From the NCBI RefSeq assembly GCF_900129505.1, contig NZ_LT670818.1:2232001-2296000 (forward strand): a stretch of 64,000 nt of DNA. Direction: 5' to 3'. Within the stretch, counting starts at the first letter, position 1. The number at the start of each line of letters is the position of its first letter. Positions 8,014 through 16,024 of the stretch are shown piece by piece. The notes under the pieces were generated by a model, which ran no database searches, had not been told where the DNA came from, and was given only the letters and a program-made list of their open reading frames with translations. Source of the stretch: Bradyrhizobium erythrophlei. GTDB lineage: Bacteria > Pseudomonadota > Alphaproteobacteria > Rhizobiales > Xanthobacteraceae. Made by a program: the position numbers and the translations under genes.

Positions 8014-8811
8014 CTACAGCGCGCCGCGCAAAAACGGGTTGCCGGCGGAAGTCACCCAGTCCGCCGAGGGCGCCGCCGGCGAAGCCGCCGCGCAGTTCGT
8101 CCGCCGGAGCTCGGCGCGGGCGAACAATTCCGCCAGTTTGGGGTCGTTTCCGGCCGTGAGCAGGATCAGCCGGTTGAGCATGCAGCCGACCGCCGCCCGC
8201 TGCGCTGGCAAGCCGTCGCCCGGGCAGGACCAGCCGGAGATCTGCAGATCGGGATCGTCGAGACGCTTGAGAAAGCCGAGGCAGGATCCGCCCTCGCCGG
8301 GACGGCGAAGCAGCGTCACCGTGCCGAATTTGCTGTCGATGACGCCGGCGGCTTCCAGCTCGCGCGCGCCGCTGGCCTCCATTCGCGCGGCAAGGTCGGC
8401 GAAAGCCGGTCCGGATTGGCTGAATTCATCGCCCGGACGATAGATTTCGAGCTCCGCGACCGGCTTTTCGCCCTGCCCGGTCCAGCGCATGATGTCCCGG
8501 CGACCGCCCAACGGATGCCGGAATATCTCGTAAGTTTCTGTTTTGTCTGGAAATTCGGATTGGCTCACGGCGAACGCCGGATGCGAGCGGTCAGCGAGAC
8601 TCCAGCTCGCTTTGGCTGGGGGCTCGTTTGATCCGTCCACCGGCAATTGATCCCACAGATGGATGCCGAGCATCGCAACCAACGCCAGAGTACCCACATA
8701 AGCCAGCAGGCGCGCTAGCGTGGCCGTGCATTCGTCGGCGAAGCTGGTGAGCGCCGGATAAATTCGGGTCTGATATGAGGGGTGGGCGCGGCTGGTCCAA
8801 AACGATCGCAT
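8014..8811 (-). CDS. Membrane-anchored hypothetical protein
   Basis: A 265-residue protein. A cytoplasmic N-terminus of about 35 residues is followed by one transmembrane helix (LLAYVGTLALVAMLGIHLW, about residues 34-53) and a mature domain of about 200 residues on the far side. The domain includes a VAELEIYRPGDEF segment, a GGSCLGFLKR...GWSCPGD region with two cysteines that could form a disulfide, and RTNCAAA near the end. No recognised domain. It reads as a bitopic periplasmic-facing protein. It is divergent from asd with about 120 bp between. Confidence 0.72.
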   Translation of the reverse strand: MRSFWTSRAHPSYQTRIYPALTSFADECTATLARLLAYVGTLALVAMLGIHLWDQLPVDGSNEPPAKASWSLADRSHPAFAVSQSEFPDKTETYEIFRHPLGGRRDIMRWTGQGEKPVAELEIYRPGDEFSQSGPAFADLAARMEASGARELEAAGVIDSKFGTVTLLRRPGEGGSCLGFLKRLDDPDLQISGWSCPGDGLPAQRAAVGCMLNRLILLTAGNDPKLAELFARAELRRTNCAAASPAAPSADWVTSAGNPFLRGAL

Positions 8812-8928
8812 CAGGCGTCCGATTACGCGGGTCTAACGTTGTCTTGCCGGCGTTTCTCGCATAGAAGCGCTGCCTCTTCCCTTTCCGCCGCAGGCGGTGA
8901 GGAGGCATTTTTCTGCGGAGAGTGAACG

Positions 8929-9963
8929 ATGGGTTACAAAGTCGCGGTGGTCGGTGCGACCGGCAATGTCGGGCGGGAAATGCTCAACATTCTGGACGAA
9001 CGCAAATTCCCGGCTGACGAGGTCGTGGCGCTGGCGTCACGGCGCAGCATGGGCGTCGAAGTGTCCTATGGCGATCGTACCCTGAAGGTCAAAGCGCTCG
9101 AGAATTACGATTTCTCCGACGTCGATATCTGCCTGATGTCGGCGGGCGGCGCGGTGTCGAAGGACTGGTCGCCGAAAATCGGCGCCGCCGGCGCGGTCGT
9201 GATCGACAATTCCTCCGCCTGGCGCATGGACCCGGACGTGCCGCTGATCGTGCCCGAGGTCAACGCGGATGCTGTCGCAGGCTTCGTCAAGAAGAACATC
9301 ATCGCCAATCCGAACTGCTCGACCGCGCAGCTCGTGGTGGCGCTGAAGCCGCTGCACGACAAGGCCGTCATCAAGCGCGTGGTGGTCTCGACCTATCAGT
9401 CGGTGTCGGGCGCCGGCAAGGACGCGATGGACGAGTTGTTCTCGCAGACCAAGGCGGTCTACACCAACAGCGACATCGTCAACAAGAAGTTCGCCAAGCG
9501 CATCGCCTTCAACGTCATCCCGGAGATCGACGTGTTCATGGAGGACGGCTACACCAAGGAAGAGTGGAAGATGATGATGGAGACCAAGAAGATTCTTGAT
9601 CCCAAAATCAGGCTGACCGCGACTTGCGTGCGGGTGCCGGTGTTCGTCGGCCATTCCGAAGCCGTCAACATCGAGTTCGAAAACCCGATCTCGGCCGACG
9701 AGGCGCGCGACATCCTGCGCACGGCGCCGGGATGCCTCGTGATCGACAAGCGCGAACCCGGCGGCTACGTTACGCCCTATGAGGCGGCGGGCGAGGACGC
9801 GACCTATATCAGCCGCATCCGCGAGGATGCGACCGTGGAGAACGGCCTGGTGCTGTGGTGCGTCTCGGACAATTTGCGCAAGGGTGCGGCGCTGAACGCG
9901 ATCCAGATCGCCGAATGCCTGATCAACCGCAAGCTGATCAGAGCCAAGAAAAAAGCGGCGTAA
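8929..9963 (+). CDS. asd: Aspartate-semialdehyde dehydrogenase
   Basis: A 344-residue enzyme that reduces L-aspartyl-4-phosphate to aspartate semialdehyde with NADPH, the branch point to lysine/DAP, threonine and methionine. Seen are the N-terminal Rossmann motif VVGATGNVGREML, the active-site cysteine C130 in NPNCSTAQL, the IDNSSAWR substrate/phosphate segment and the RVPVFVGHSEAVNIEF region with the catalytic histidine. The ATG at 8929 has a nearby GAG-rich SD. The DAP branch enzyme dapF is also in this window. The next gene follows after 22 bp on the same strand and may be co-transcribed. Confidence 0.97.
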   Translation: MGYKVAVVGATGNVGREMLNILDERKFPADEVVALASRRSMGVEVSYGDRTLKVKALENYDFSDVDICLMSAGGAVSKDWSPKIGAAGAVVIDNSSAWRMDPDVPLIVPEVNADAVAGFVKKNIIANPNCSTAQLVVALKPLHDKAVIKRVVVSTYQSVSGAGKDAMDELFSQTKAVYTNSDIVNKKFAKRIAFNVIPEIDVFMEDGYTKEEWKMMMETKKILDPKIRLTATCVRVPVFVGHSEAVNIEFENPISADEARDILRTAPGCLVIDKREPGGYVTPYEAAGEDATYISRIREDATVENGLVLWCVSDNLRKGAALNAIQIAECLINRKLIRAKKKAA

Positions 9964-9985
9964 GTCATAAGGAGCCGGAAGTACG

Positions 9986-10537
9986 ATGACCGAGCAACCG
10001 GCTCCGTATCGGCCCAATCCGACGCTGAAGCGTCTCGAGCACGGGATGGAAAGCGTGCTGTTCAACAGCCGCTGGCTGATGGCGCCGTTCTATCTCGGTC
10101 TCGTCGTCTGCCTCGCGGTGATGTTGTTCAAATTCTTCAAGAAACTGTGGGAGTTCATTCTCATCGCGCCGTCGGCCAATGAAGCCGATATCATCCTCGG
10201 CGCGCTGTCGCTGATCGACGTCTCGCTGATCGGCAATCTGATTCTGATCGTGGTGTTTTCGGGCTACGAAAACTTCGTCTCGCGGATCAATCCCGGCGAC
10301 CATCCGGACTGGCCGGAATGGATGACCAAGGTCGATTTCGCAGGCCTGAAGCAGAAGATGCTTGCCTCGATCGTTGCGATTTCGGCGATCCAGGTGCTGA
10401 AGGCATTCATGAATATCGACGCTTTCTTCGACGCCCAGAAGATGGGCTGGCTGGTCGGCGTGCACCTGGTGTTCGTGGTCTCGACCCTGTTGCTGGCGCT
10501 GTCCGATCGCTGGGGCGGCGACCACAAGAGCGAGTAG
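9986..10537 (+). CDS. UPF0114 (YqhA/TIGR00645) family membrane protein
   Basis: A 183-residue inner-membrane protein with about four hydrophobic helices. It has the family segments LFNSRWLMAPFYLGLV near the N-terminus, the central LSLIDVSLIGNLILIVVFSGYENFVS and the amphipathic DWPEWMTKVDF. These match UPF0114 (E. coli YqhA), whose function is unknown. It lies 22 bp after asd, probably by readthrough rather than shared function. Its TAG stop is the first triplet of the GCGAATGG-type repeat downstream, so the C-terminal HKSE abuts the repeat. Confidence 0.88.
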   Translation: MTEQPAPYRPNPTLKRLEHGMESVLFNSRWLMAPFYLGLVVCLAVMLFKFFKKLWEFILIAPSANEADIILGALSLIDVSLIGNLILIVVFSGYENFVSRINPGDHPDWPEWMTKVDFAGLKQKMLASIVAISAIQVLKAFMNIDAFFDAQKMGWLVGVHLVFVVSTLLLALSDRWGGDHKSE

Positions 10538-10602
10538 CGAATGGCGGGTAGCGAATGGAAATTTCCCCCATTCGTCACTTGCCATTCGTTATTCGCCTAC
10601 CC
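10531..10602. repeat. Second inverted GCGAATRG array between convergent genes
   Basis: Units GTAGCGAATGGCGGGTAGCG on the left and CCATTCGTTATTCGCCTACC on the right form an imperfect hairpin like that at 4714-4800. Both flanking genes (yqhA-like, plus; carbonic anhydrase, minus) end in the repeat: TAG in the left arm, TAA in the right arm. Confidence 0.8.
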
Positions 10603-11227
10603 TGTGAAATTCCTTGGCCGCCTGGTCGAGCACGAACAACGAGCCTTCCTTCACGCCGAAATAGGCGCCGTGCAGCTTGAGCTCGCCGCGTTCGACCGGC
10701 GTCCGGACGAACGGAAATGTCAAAAGGTTCTCCAGGCTGCGGAACACGGCGGCCTTCTCGATCCGGATCGTGAAATCGGCCATCGACTCGTGGCCGCGCT
10801 GGGACACGGTCTCACCCGGCTTGATGAACATCGCCATCCATTTGCCGATGAAGTCGCCAGGCGACAGCGGCTCGATCTTGTCGATGAAGGCGCGGATGCC
10901 GCCGCATTGGGCGTGGCCGAGCACCACGATATGTTTTACCCGTAACACCGTAACGGCATATTCCAGGGCTGCAGACACACCATGCGCGCCGCTATCGGGC
11001 TGATAGACCGGTACCAGGTTGGCGATGTTGCGCATCACGAACAGTTCGCCGGGGCCGGCGTCGAAGATCACCTCCGGCGACACGCGGGAATCGCAACAGC
11101 CGATCACCATCACCTGGGGTGACTGGCCGCGCTCGGACAGTTCGCGGTAGCGCGACTGTTCGGTGGGCAGCCGCTGCGAGGTGAAGGTGCGATAGCCCTC
11201 CAGTAGACGTTCCGGAAATCCTGTCAT
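10589..11227 (-). CDS. Beta-class carbonic anhydrase
   Basis: A 212-residue zinc enzyme that interconverts CO2 and bicarbonate. Zinc ligands are visible in GCCDSRVSP (C-x-D-x-R motif) and GHAQCGGIRAF (H-x-x-C). The NIANLVPVY and GVSAALEYAV stretches are typical of the plant-type beta class. The start ATG at 11227 gives the usual N-terminus MTGFPERLLEGYRTF; the frame is open upstream to 11323 but that part overlaps the divergent promoter region. It is divergent from the CitE-like gene. It probably supplies bicarbonate for carboxylases. Confidence 0.95.
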   Translation of the reverse strand: MTGFPERLLEGYRTFTSQRLPTEQSRYRELSERGQSPQVMVIGCCDSRVSPEVIFDAGPGELFVMRNIANLVPVYQPDSGAHGVSAALEYAVTVLRVKHIVVLGHAQCGGIRAFIDKIEPLSPGDFIGKWMAMFIKPGETVSQRGHESMADFTIRIEKAAVFRSLENLLTFPFVRTPVERGELKLHGAYFGVKEGSLFVLDQAAKEFHRVGE

Positions 11228-11326
11228 GGGCGTTGCATAACCATATGCGGGAAGCGGGAACAAGCCTTTCGGAGGGTCGGCCGAGATGCTATCGCGAGAA
11301 CTCCAGGAATTGAAGGGAACCAACCC

Positions 11327-12205
11327 ATGATCCGCCCGCGCCGCAGCCTGCTGTTCATGCCCGGTTCGAACGCGCGGGCTTTGGAAAAAGCGCGGAACCT
11401 CCCCGCCGACGGCCTCATCCTCGACCTCGAGGATTCAGTGGCGCCGGAGGCCAAGGCGCTGGCGCGCGACCAGATCGCGAAGGCCGTTGCGGCCGGCGGT
11501 TTTGGCAAGCGCGAGATCCTGATCCGCGTCAACGCGCTGGATTCGCCGTGGTGGATCGACGACGTCACCATGGCCGGCAAGGCCCGGCCCGACGGCATCC
11601 TGGTTCCAAAAGCTTCCAGCGTGAAGGATCTGACGGCGATCGCCGACCGGCTCGGCGATATCAACGCCGACATCTCGATCAGGGTTTGGGCGATGATCGA
11701 GACCGCGCGCGCGGTGCTGCATGCCGAGGAGCTTGCCAGCGCCTCGCGCGATTCCGAAATGCGGCTGGCCGGTTTCGTGTTCGGGCCGAACGACATTTCG
11801 CGGGAAACGCGGATCAAGATGCTGCCCGGCCGCGCGGCGATGATCCCCATGATCACGCATTGCATCCTCGCCACGCGCGCCCACGGTCTCGACATTCTCG
11901 ACGGACCCTACAGCGATTTCAGCAATTTCAACGGTTTTGGGCAGGAATGTACCCAGGCGCGCGATCTCGGCTTCGACGGCAAGACGCTGATCCATCCGGG
12001 TCAGATCGAGGCCTGCAATGCGATCTTCACGCCGCCGGCGGAGGAAGTCGCGCATGCCCGCAGGATCATCGCCGCCTTTGAGCTGCCGGAAAACGTCTCG
12101 CGCGGCGCGATTTCGCTCGACGGGCAGATGGTGGAGCGGCTCCACGCCGACATGGCCCGGCGCACGATTGCGATCGCGGACGCGATCGAGGCGATGGCGC
12201 ATTGA
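11327..12205 (+). CDS. CoA ester lyase, HpcH/HpaI aldolase family (CitE / malyl-CoA lyase-like)
   Basis: A 292-residue TIM-barrel protein of the citrate-lyase-beta-like family. Signatures are RSLLFMPGSNARALEKA at the N-terminus, the LDLEDSVAPEAK acidic metal/substrate motif, the WAMIETARAVLHAEE segment with a metal-binding glutamate, and the C-terminal GFDGKTLIHPGQIEACNAIF. Stand-alone members cleave malyl-CoA-type or related beta-hydroxyacyl-CoA esters. No citrate lyase alpha/gamma subunit is nearby, so citrate lyase itself is unlikely. Exact substrate not determinable. A palindromic repeat begins just after its stop. Confidence 0.87.
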   Translation: MIRPRRSLLFMPGSNARALEKARNLPADGLILDLEDSVAPEAKALARDQIAKAVAAGGFGKREILIRVNALDSPWWIDDVTMAGKARPDGILVPKASSVKDLTAIADRLGDINADISIRVWAMIETARAVLHAEELASASRDSEMRLAGFVFGPNDISRETRIKMLPGRAAMIPMITHCILATRAHGLDILDGPYSDFSNFNGFGQECTQARDLGFDGKTLIHPGQIEACNAIFTPPAEEVAHARRIIAAFELPENVSRGAISLDGQMVERLHADMARRTIAIADAIEAMAH

Positions 12206-12222
12206 AGGAACGGTTATCGTTG

Positions 12223-12295
12223 GATGGGTCGAGCTCTTGCGAAACCCATCAGACGGATTGGAAAAGACGATGGGTTTCGCTTCGCTCAACCCATC
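12223..12295. repeat. Intergenic repeat with GATGGGT/ACCCATC pairs
   Basis: Two consecutive units each open with GATGGGT and close with ACCCATC (12223-12250 and about 12269-12295), each with an internal TTCGC-type segment, giving two adjacent hairpins between convergent genes. Confidence 0.6.
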
Positions 12296-12304
12296 TACTG
12301 CCCG

Positions 12305-12412
12305 TTAGAAAATGCCTCCACCCGCATTGTGCAGGCGGATCAGGAACAGCGCCGCCACCGCAATGACGATGGCGAGCGAAACGTGAATCCAGGCGGAACG
12401 CGAGATCTTCAT
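12305..12412 (-). CDS. 35-residue single-pass membrane microprotein
   Basis: A short frame encoding MKISRSAWIHVSLAIVIAVA, continuing ALFLIRLHNAGGGIF. A basic N-terminus is followed by one hydrophobic helix (about residues 9-26) and a short Gly-rich tail, a classic inner-membrane microprotein. Its ATG overlaps the TGA of the upstream DUF6455-like gene as ATGA (12409-12412), implying translational coupling. It ends ten bases before the GATGGGT repeat. It has no recognised family, and its functional link to the upstream Cys-containing protein is inferred from overlap only. Confidence 0.6.
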   Translation of the reverse strand: MKISRSAWIHVSLAIVIAVAALFLIRLHNAGGGIF

Positions 12413-12852
12413 TTGTGCAACTCCAGACCCAGCACATCGATCGTGGGCGCGTTGGGGCAATATTCCTCATAATGTTCGGCGGCAGTGCCGGCGGCGAATT
12501 CGCGGACGCATTCGCCCTTCTGGTGGCAGAAGGCGCAGACGCGCTCCATGTCACGCAGCACCAAAGGCTGCGTGCGCGAAAGGGCCTCTTTGTCGATCCC
12601 GAGCGCCTTGAGCATCTGCGGCAGTTCGTCCGCGGCATGCGGCCCTTGACGGACCAGTTGGCTCGGGTCGCTTGGGGAAACCCTGAGTTCGCTGGCGATG
12701 CGGACGAATTCGGCGGTGTTGAGCCGACGCAATTCGTTCAGCTCCCGGCGGTGTTTCAGCCAGTCGCTGAACGCCGTAACCAGCGTGTCGAAGACGGCGT
12801 ATGGTTTGGTTGGGTGGACATGGAACACCTCCGAATGCACGAAATTGAGCAC
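12409..12852 (-). CDS. DUF6455-like protein with four-cysteine motif
   Basis: A 147-residue protein. The N-terminal half holds a short helical DUF1127-like segment (AFSDWLKHRRELNELRRL, about residues 28-45) and RIASELRVSPSDPSQLV. The C-terminal half contains four cysteines (C106, C109, C115, C132 in CAFCHQKGEC and YCPN), the DUF6455 pattern and a plausible metal or Fe-S site. The in-frame start at 12852 is a GTG with no strong SD. The best SD plus ATG (GGAGG, ATG at 12821) lies in another frame, so the true N-terminus is in doubt. It overlaps the microprotein gene by ATGA. Confidence 0.75.
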   Translation of the reverse strand: MLNFVHSEVFHVHPTKPYAVFDTLVTAFSDWLKHRRELNELRRLNTAEFVRIASELRVSPSDPSQLVRQGPHAADELPQMLKALGIDKEALSRTQPLVLRDMERVCAFCHQKGECVREFAAGTAAEHYEEYCPNAPTIDVLGLELHK

Positions 12853-12909
12853 GAACGGAGGCAGGCGTTGTTGCGGTAGATCAACCGTGGGCAGCCTCGG
12901 AAGGGCTCC

Positions 12910-13701
12910 TTAGGGCGAACCGAACCGTTCCGTCGCCCAGGCATAAAGACTGCCGGGGATCGGTAGTTTGCTGCCGCGGCCCTTGGGCGAGATATGCAAG
13001 CCCGTGATGCCGGGATCGCTGATCAAGGCTGAAAAATCCGACGGGTCGAAGAACAGTTTTGGGTCGGCGTGAACCGCATAAAACGATTTCTTCGGCAAGG
13101 CATGATGCAATTCGCTGGCCCGGCGCGCGAGCGCGGTCAGCGCCGCCGGCCCGAAGATCGCAACGCGGATGTCGGAGAGGCGGCTCGATCCGCCGCGCCA
13201 GCGTTGCAAGGCGAAGGTCAGCCGGTGCCGCAGCGCCAGCCAGTCCGGCGTCAATTCTTCCTGCTGGATCAGGTTCGCGAACGCCACCACGATCGGATCG
13301 CCTGGGGGCAGATAGAGCACGGAATTGCCGAGTTGGCGCGGTCGCTCCCAGGCGAAATAAGGCCGGGTCTGGTCGATCTCGACCGGCTTGAGCAGCAGCA
13401 CGTCGGCGTCGAGCCACAGGCCGGCGCTCTCCGCCATCAGCCGCATCCGGAAAAAATCGGAAAATTGCAAGATGGTCCAGTCGCGCCAGCCGCCGTCTTG
13501 TTGCGGCGGCCGCAATCTTTCGGAGAAGGCGTGCGGCAGGATCGCCTCGGCTTCGGCGTTGCCGACACCGTCGGGCAACCCGGCCAGCGGATCGAAACTA
13601 TAGACGGTGACCTTGTGGCCGGCGGCGACCTGTGACCTCAGGCATGTCAGCCGCAGCGCATCGAGCGGTCCGTGCCAGAAGGTGACGACGTCGGGCCGCA
13701 T
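12910..13701 (-). CDS. Glycosyltransferase with DxD motif (sugar-binding DXD family)
   Basis: A 263-residue protein opening MRPDVVTFWHGPLDALRLTC. The conserved block FSDFFRMRLMAESAGLWLDADVLLLKP contains the metal/nucleotide-sugar DxD of the Gly_transf_sug (alpha-1,4-GT / OCH1-like) fold. There is no signal peptide, so it likely acts in the cytosol on a surface polysaccharide or glycolipid. The ATG at 13701 has AGGAAGG at good spacing. Acceptor and donor unknown; no other glycan genes are adjacent. Confidence 0.8.
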   Translation of the reverse strand: MRPDVVTFWHGPLDALRLTCLRSQVAAGHKVTVYSFDPLAGLPDGVGNAEAEAILPHAFSERLRPPQQDGGWRDWTILQFSDFFRMRLMAESAGLWLDADVLLLKPVEIDQTRPYFAWERPRQLGNSVLYLPPGDPIVVAFANLIQQEELTPDWLALRHRLTFALQRWRGGSSRLSDIRVAIFGPAALTALARRASELHHALPKKSFYAVHADPKLFFDPSDFSALISDPGITGLHISPKGRGSKLPIPGSLYAWATERFGSP

Positions 13702-13738
13702 GCGCGTCACCTTCCTCAAGCGCCTGACTGCCGTCAGG

Positions 13739-14344
13739 TCAGGCCCAGGCGCGCTCGGTCTTTGCCTTGGCTTCGTAGGCGTCGATCGAGGTCTTCTTCT
13801 CCATGGTCAGCCCGATGTCGTCGAGGCCGTTGATCAGGCAATGCTTGCGGAATGGATCAATCTCGAACTTCACCGTGCCGCCGTCCGGGCCGCGGATTTC
13901 CTGGCTGGCCAGATCGATGGTCAGTGTCGCATTGGCGCCGCGTTCGGCGTCGTCGAACAGCTTGTCGAGGTCTTCCTGGGTAACGCGGATCGGCAAGATG
14001 CCGTTCTTGAAGCAGTTGTTGTAGAAAATGTCCCCGAACGAGGTCGAGATCACGCAGCGGATGCCGAAATCCAGCAGCGCCCAAGGCGCATGCTCGCGGC
14101 TCGAGCCGCAGCCGAAATTGTCGCCGGCGACCAGCACCTTGGCGTTGCGATAGGCCGGCTTGTTGAGGATGAAATCCGGGTTCTCGCTGCCGTCGTCCTC
14201 GTAGCGCTGTTCCGAGAACAGGCCCTTGCCAAGGCCGGTGCGCTTGATGGTCTTCAGGTACTGCTTGGGGATGATCATGTCGGTATCGACATTGATGATC
14301 TTCAGCGGCGCCGCGACGCCTTCCAGCGTGGTGAACTTGTCCAT
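13739..14344 (-). CDS. leuD: 3-isopropylmalate dehydratase small subunit
   Basis: A 201-residue swivel-domain subunit that pairs with LeuC to isomerise 2- to 3-isopropylmalate in leucine biosynthesis. It shows [16 protein letters not shown] near the N-terminus, [17 protein letters not shown] (the conserved loop that moves to the active site), and [25 protein letters not shown]. The ATG at 14344 gives the family N-terminus [14 protein letters not shown]; the upstream GTG at 14353 is unlikely. LeuC is encoded 2.7 kb away on the same strand but is separated by five other genes on both strands. Confidence 0.97.
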   Translation of the reverse strand: MDKFTTLEGVAAPLKIINVDTDMIIPKQYLKTIKRTGLGKGLFSEQRYEDDGSENPDFILNKPAYRNAKVLVAGDNFGCGSSREHAPWALLDFGIRCVISTSFGDIFYNNCFKNGILPIRVTQEDLDKLFDDAERGANATLTIDLASQEIRGPDGGTVKFEIDPFRKHCLINGLDDIGLTMEKKTSIDAYEAKAKTERAWA

Positions 14345-14432
14345 CGATCGCACTTCTCGGTTAGAGATTAGGGAAAAGCGTTTTGCCCGCGTGGTTTATC
14401 GCGAATACCGCCGTCGTTAAAGGGCAAATTCC

Positions 14433-14831
14433 CTAATCCGCGTCGGCCTCTATCGCCTCCATATCCTCGTCGGACAGGCCGAAATGATGGCCGATCTCGT
14501 GAATCAGCACGTGGCGGACGATATCGCCGAGCGCCTCGTCATGTTCGGCCCAGTAATCCAGGATCGGCCGGCGGTAGAGCCAGATCATGTTGGGCAGCCG
14601 GGCAATGTCGCCGTGGCTTTGATGGGGCAGACCGACGCCCTGGAACAGGCCGAGCAGGTCGAATTCGCTTTCCGCCTCCATCTCGTCGAGCACCTCTTCG
14701 GTCGGAAAATCGTCGATGCGGATGATCACGTCCTCGCACAACTCGCGAAACGTCCTGGGCAGGCGCCCGAAGACGTCGTGTGCCATGGCCTCCATCTCGG
14801 CCAGCGAGGGTGCTTTTGCGGTCCGCCACAT
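14433..14831 (-). CDS. Metallopeptidase family protein (Zincin_1-like)
   Basis: A 132-residue cytosolic protein of the minimal zincin family (PF06262 type). The HExxH zinc motif is HEIGHHFGLSDEDME near the C-terminus. Also visible are the N-terminal [23 protein letters not shown] and the central PNMIWLYRRPILDYW, all typical of this small family whose substrates are unknown. Length is normal. It lies 89 bp upstream of leuD on the same strand; no functional link is evident. Confidence 0.88.
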   Translation of the reverse strand: MWRTAKAPSLAEMEAMAHDVFGRLPRTFRELCEDVIIRIDDFPTEEVLDEMEAESEFDLLGLFQGVGLPHQSHGDIARLPNMIWLYRRPILDYWAEHDEALGDIVRHVLIHEIGHHFGLSDEDMEAIEADAD

Positions 14832-15026
14832 TTGGAGGTTTTAGCGTGGGTTCCGCGTTCATGCATGCAGTATTAACGGAATAATTGGCACGTATTCCAA
14901 TCGCAAAACCACAGCCCACCTTCGGATCGAGTCCGAGGCCGAGCTTTTGCGGAATGCGCGTCTGTGGTTGACCTCGGCGCGGCAATCGGAGACCTTGCCG
15001 CCGGCAACAGCTCGATGGTGGGTGTG

Positions 15027-15359
15027 ATGATGCGGATCGGAACGGCGGCGATATGGGTCGCTTTGGCAGGCGTTTTTTCGCTGCCGGCGTCCGGGGCATA
15101 CGCGCAGGACGCGCGGCGGCAGGCTTCGCAGGCGGCGCAGCCTGCCGCGGCCGAAATCTCCGCGCAGCGGCGGTTCCGGCCGCCGCAGACACGCCTGCGC
15201 GTCCAGCCCTATTACGAACCGAACCCCGAGGGCGTCTATCCCCGGTACTACCCCGGCCGCAACGCGGTGCGCGAATGCAACGCCACCTACGTGCAGGAAT
15301 ACCGGCCGAGCGGCACGGTAATCGTGCCGCGCATGAGCTGCTTCTGGCGTCCGGGCTAG
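15027..15359 (+). CDS. Small exported protein, Tyr/Arg/Pro-rich
   Basis: A 110-residue protein with a signal peptide (MMRIGTAAIWVALAG to about ASGAYA|QD). The mature part is Ala/Gln-rich, then RRFRPPQTRLRVQPYYEPN and GVYPRYYPGRNAVRECNATYVQEYRPSGTVIVPRMSCFW, with two cysteines about 22 apart that could form a disulfide. Similar short proteins recur in Bradyrhizobiaceae without assigned function. ATG codons at 15015, 15027 and 15030 are in frame; 15027 fits the signal peptide best. Co-directional with two more small exported proteins downstream. Confidence 0.7.
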   Translation: MMRIGTAAIWVALAGVFSLPASGAYAQDARRQASQAAQPAAAEISAQRRFRPPQTRLRVQPYYEPNPEGVYPRYYPGRNAVRECNATYVQEYRPSGTVIVPRMSCFWRPG

Positions 15360-15470
15360 TTTAGCGAAATTTGCCGTCGGGCGATTGTCGGAAGCGCTGC
15401 CGTGCGGCGTCGATCCGTCCCGCGCCGCGGAGTTTGATCAAGCCACGCCTTTTGCATCGGAGAGTGTCTC

Positions 15471-15746
15471 ATGGCGAAGCGGATCGGCGCAGCCATCCTG
15501 GCGGCCACGTTGACGCTCGGCGGCTCAGTCGCGGGCAATGCCGCGTCGGCGGTTCCGTCGCAGACCGTGACGCAAAAACCGCAAACGGGCGGACCGACCG
15601 ACGTCAGCGCACGCCTCCGCATCCAGCATCAGCACCGCGCCATCCATCGGCAAACTTATCGGCCTTATTATTACGACCGGCCTGTTTACTACGCGCCGGC
15701 GCCGTTCTTCCCGTTCCTTGGGCTCGGCTACGGACCCTGGTGGTGA
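15471..15746 (+). CDS. Small exported protein with Tyr/Pro-rich tail
   Basis: A 91-residue protein. The N-terminus (KRIGAAILAATLTLGGSVAGNAASA) is a signal peptide. The mature chain has a His/Gln/Arg stretch (RIQHQHRAIHRQTYRP) and ends in an aromatic-rich tail (YYYDRPVYYAPAPFFPFLGL...). No enzyme motif. GGAGAG precedes the ATG by about nine bases. It sits between two other small exported proteins and may be a cell-envelope component; this is inference. Confidence 0.72.
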   Translation: MAKRIGAAILAATLTLGGSVAGNAASAVPSQTVTQKPQTGGPTDVSARLRIQHQHRAIHRQTYRPYYYDRPVYYAPAPFFPFLGLGYGPWW

Positions 15747-16024
15747 GGCGGGAGCCTCGTCAGCGAACGGTCAAAGTTCCGAGACGCAAATCCCTTCGCC
15801 AATAACGCGGTCGATCATCGTCAGCTTTACGATGACATGAGCAGTCATCTCCAATCCCTATTCCAAATGAGCGCGATTTTTTTGCGCTTCGCTGCGTAGG
15901 TTGAGATTGCGGCGCGCACATTCATGGCGCGTTCACGTGCCCATCTTTATTTTAATGTTGGGATCGATCGCAAATGAACCTGCCGAAGTCAGGCCATTCT
16001 CTTGGCCCGGGCTTTCGTTGCCTG
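15747..16024. other. Intergenic region without a recognised gene
   Basis: About 280 bp. It is more AT-rich than its surroundings around 15830-15970 and contains a GCGCGATTTTTTTGCGC palindrome at about 15871-15887. It presumably holds the promoter of the Gly/His-rich protein gene, but no promoter could be assigned with confidence. Confidence 0.4.

Noticed and set aside
11327..12205. Citrate lyase beta subunit
   Set aside because: No citrate lyase alpha, gamma or accessory genes adjoin it; a stand-alone CitE-like CoA ester lyase fits better.
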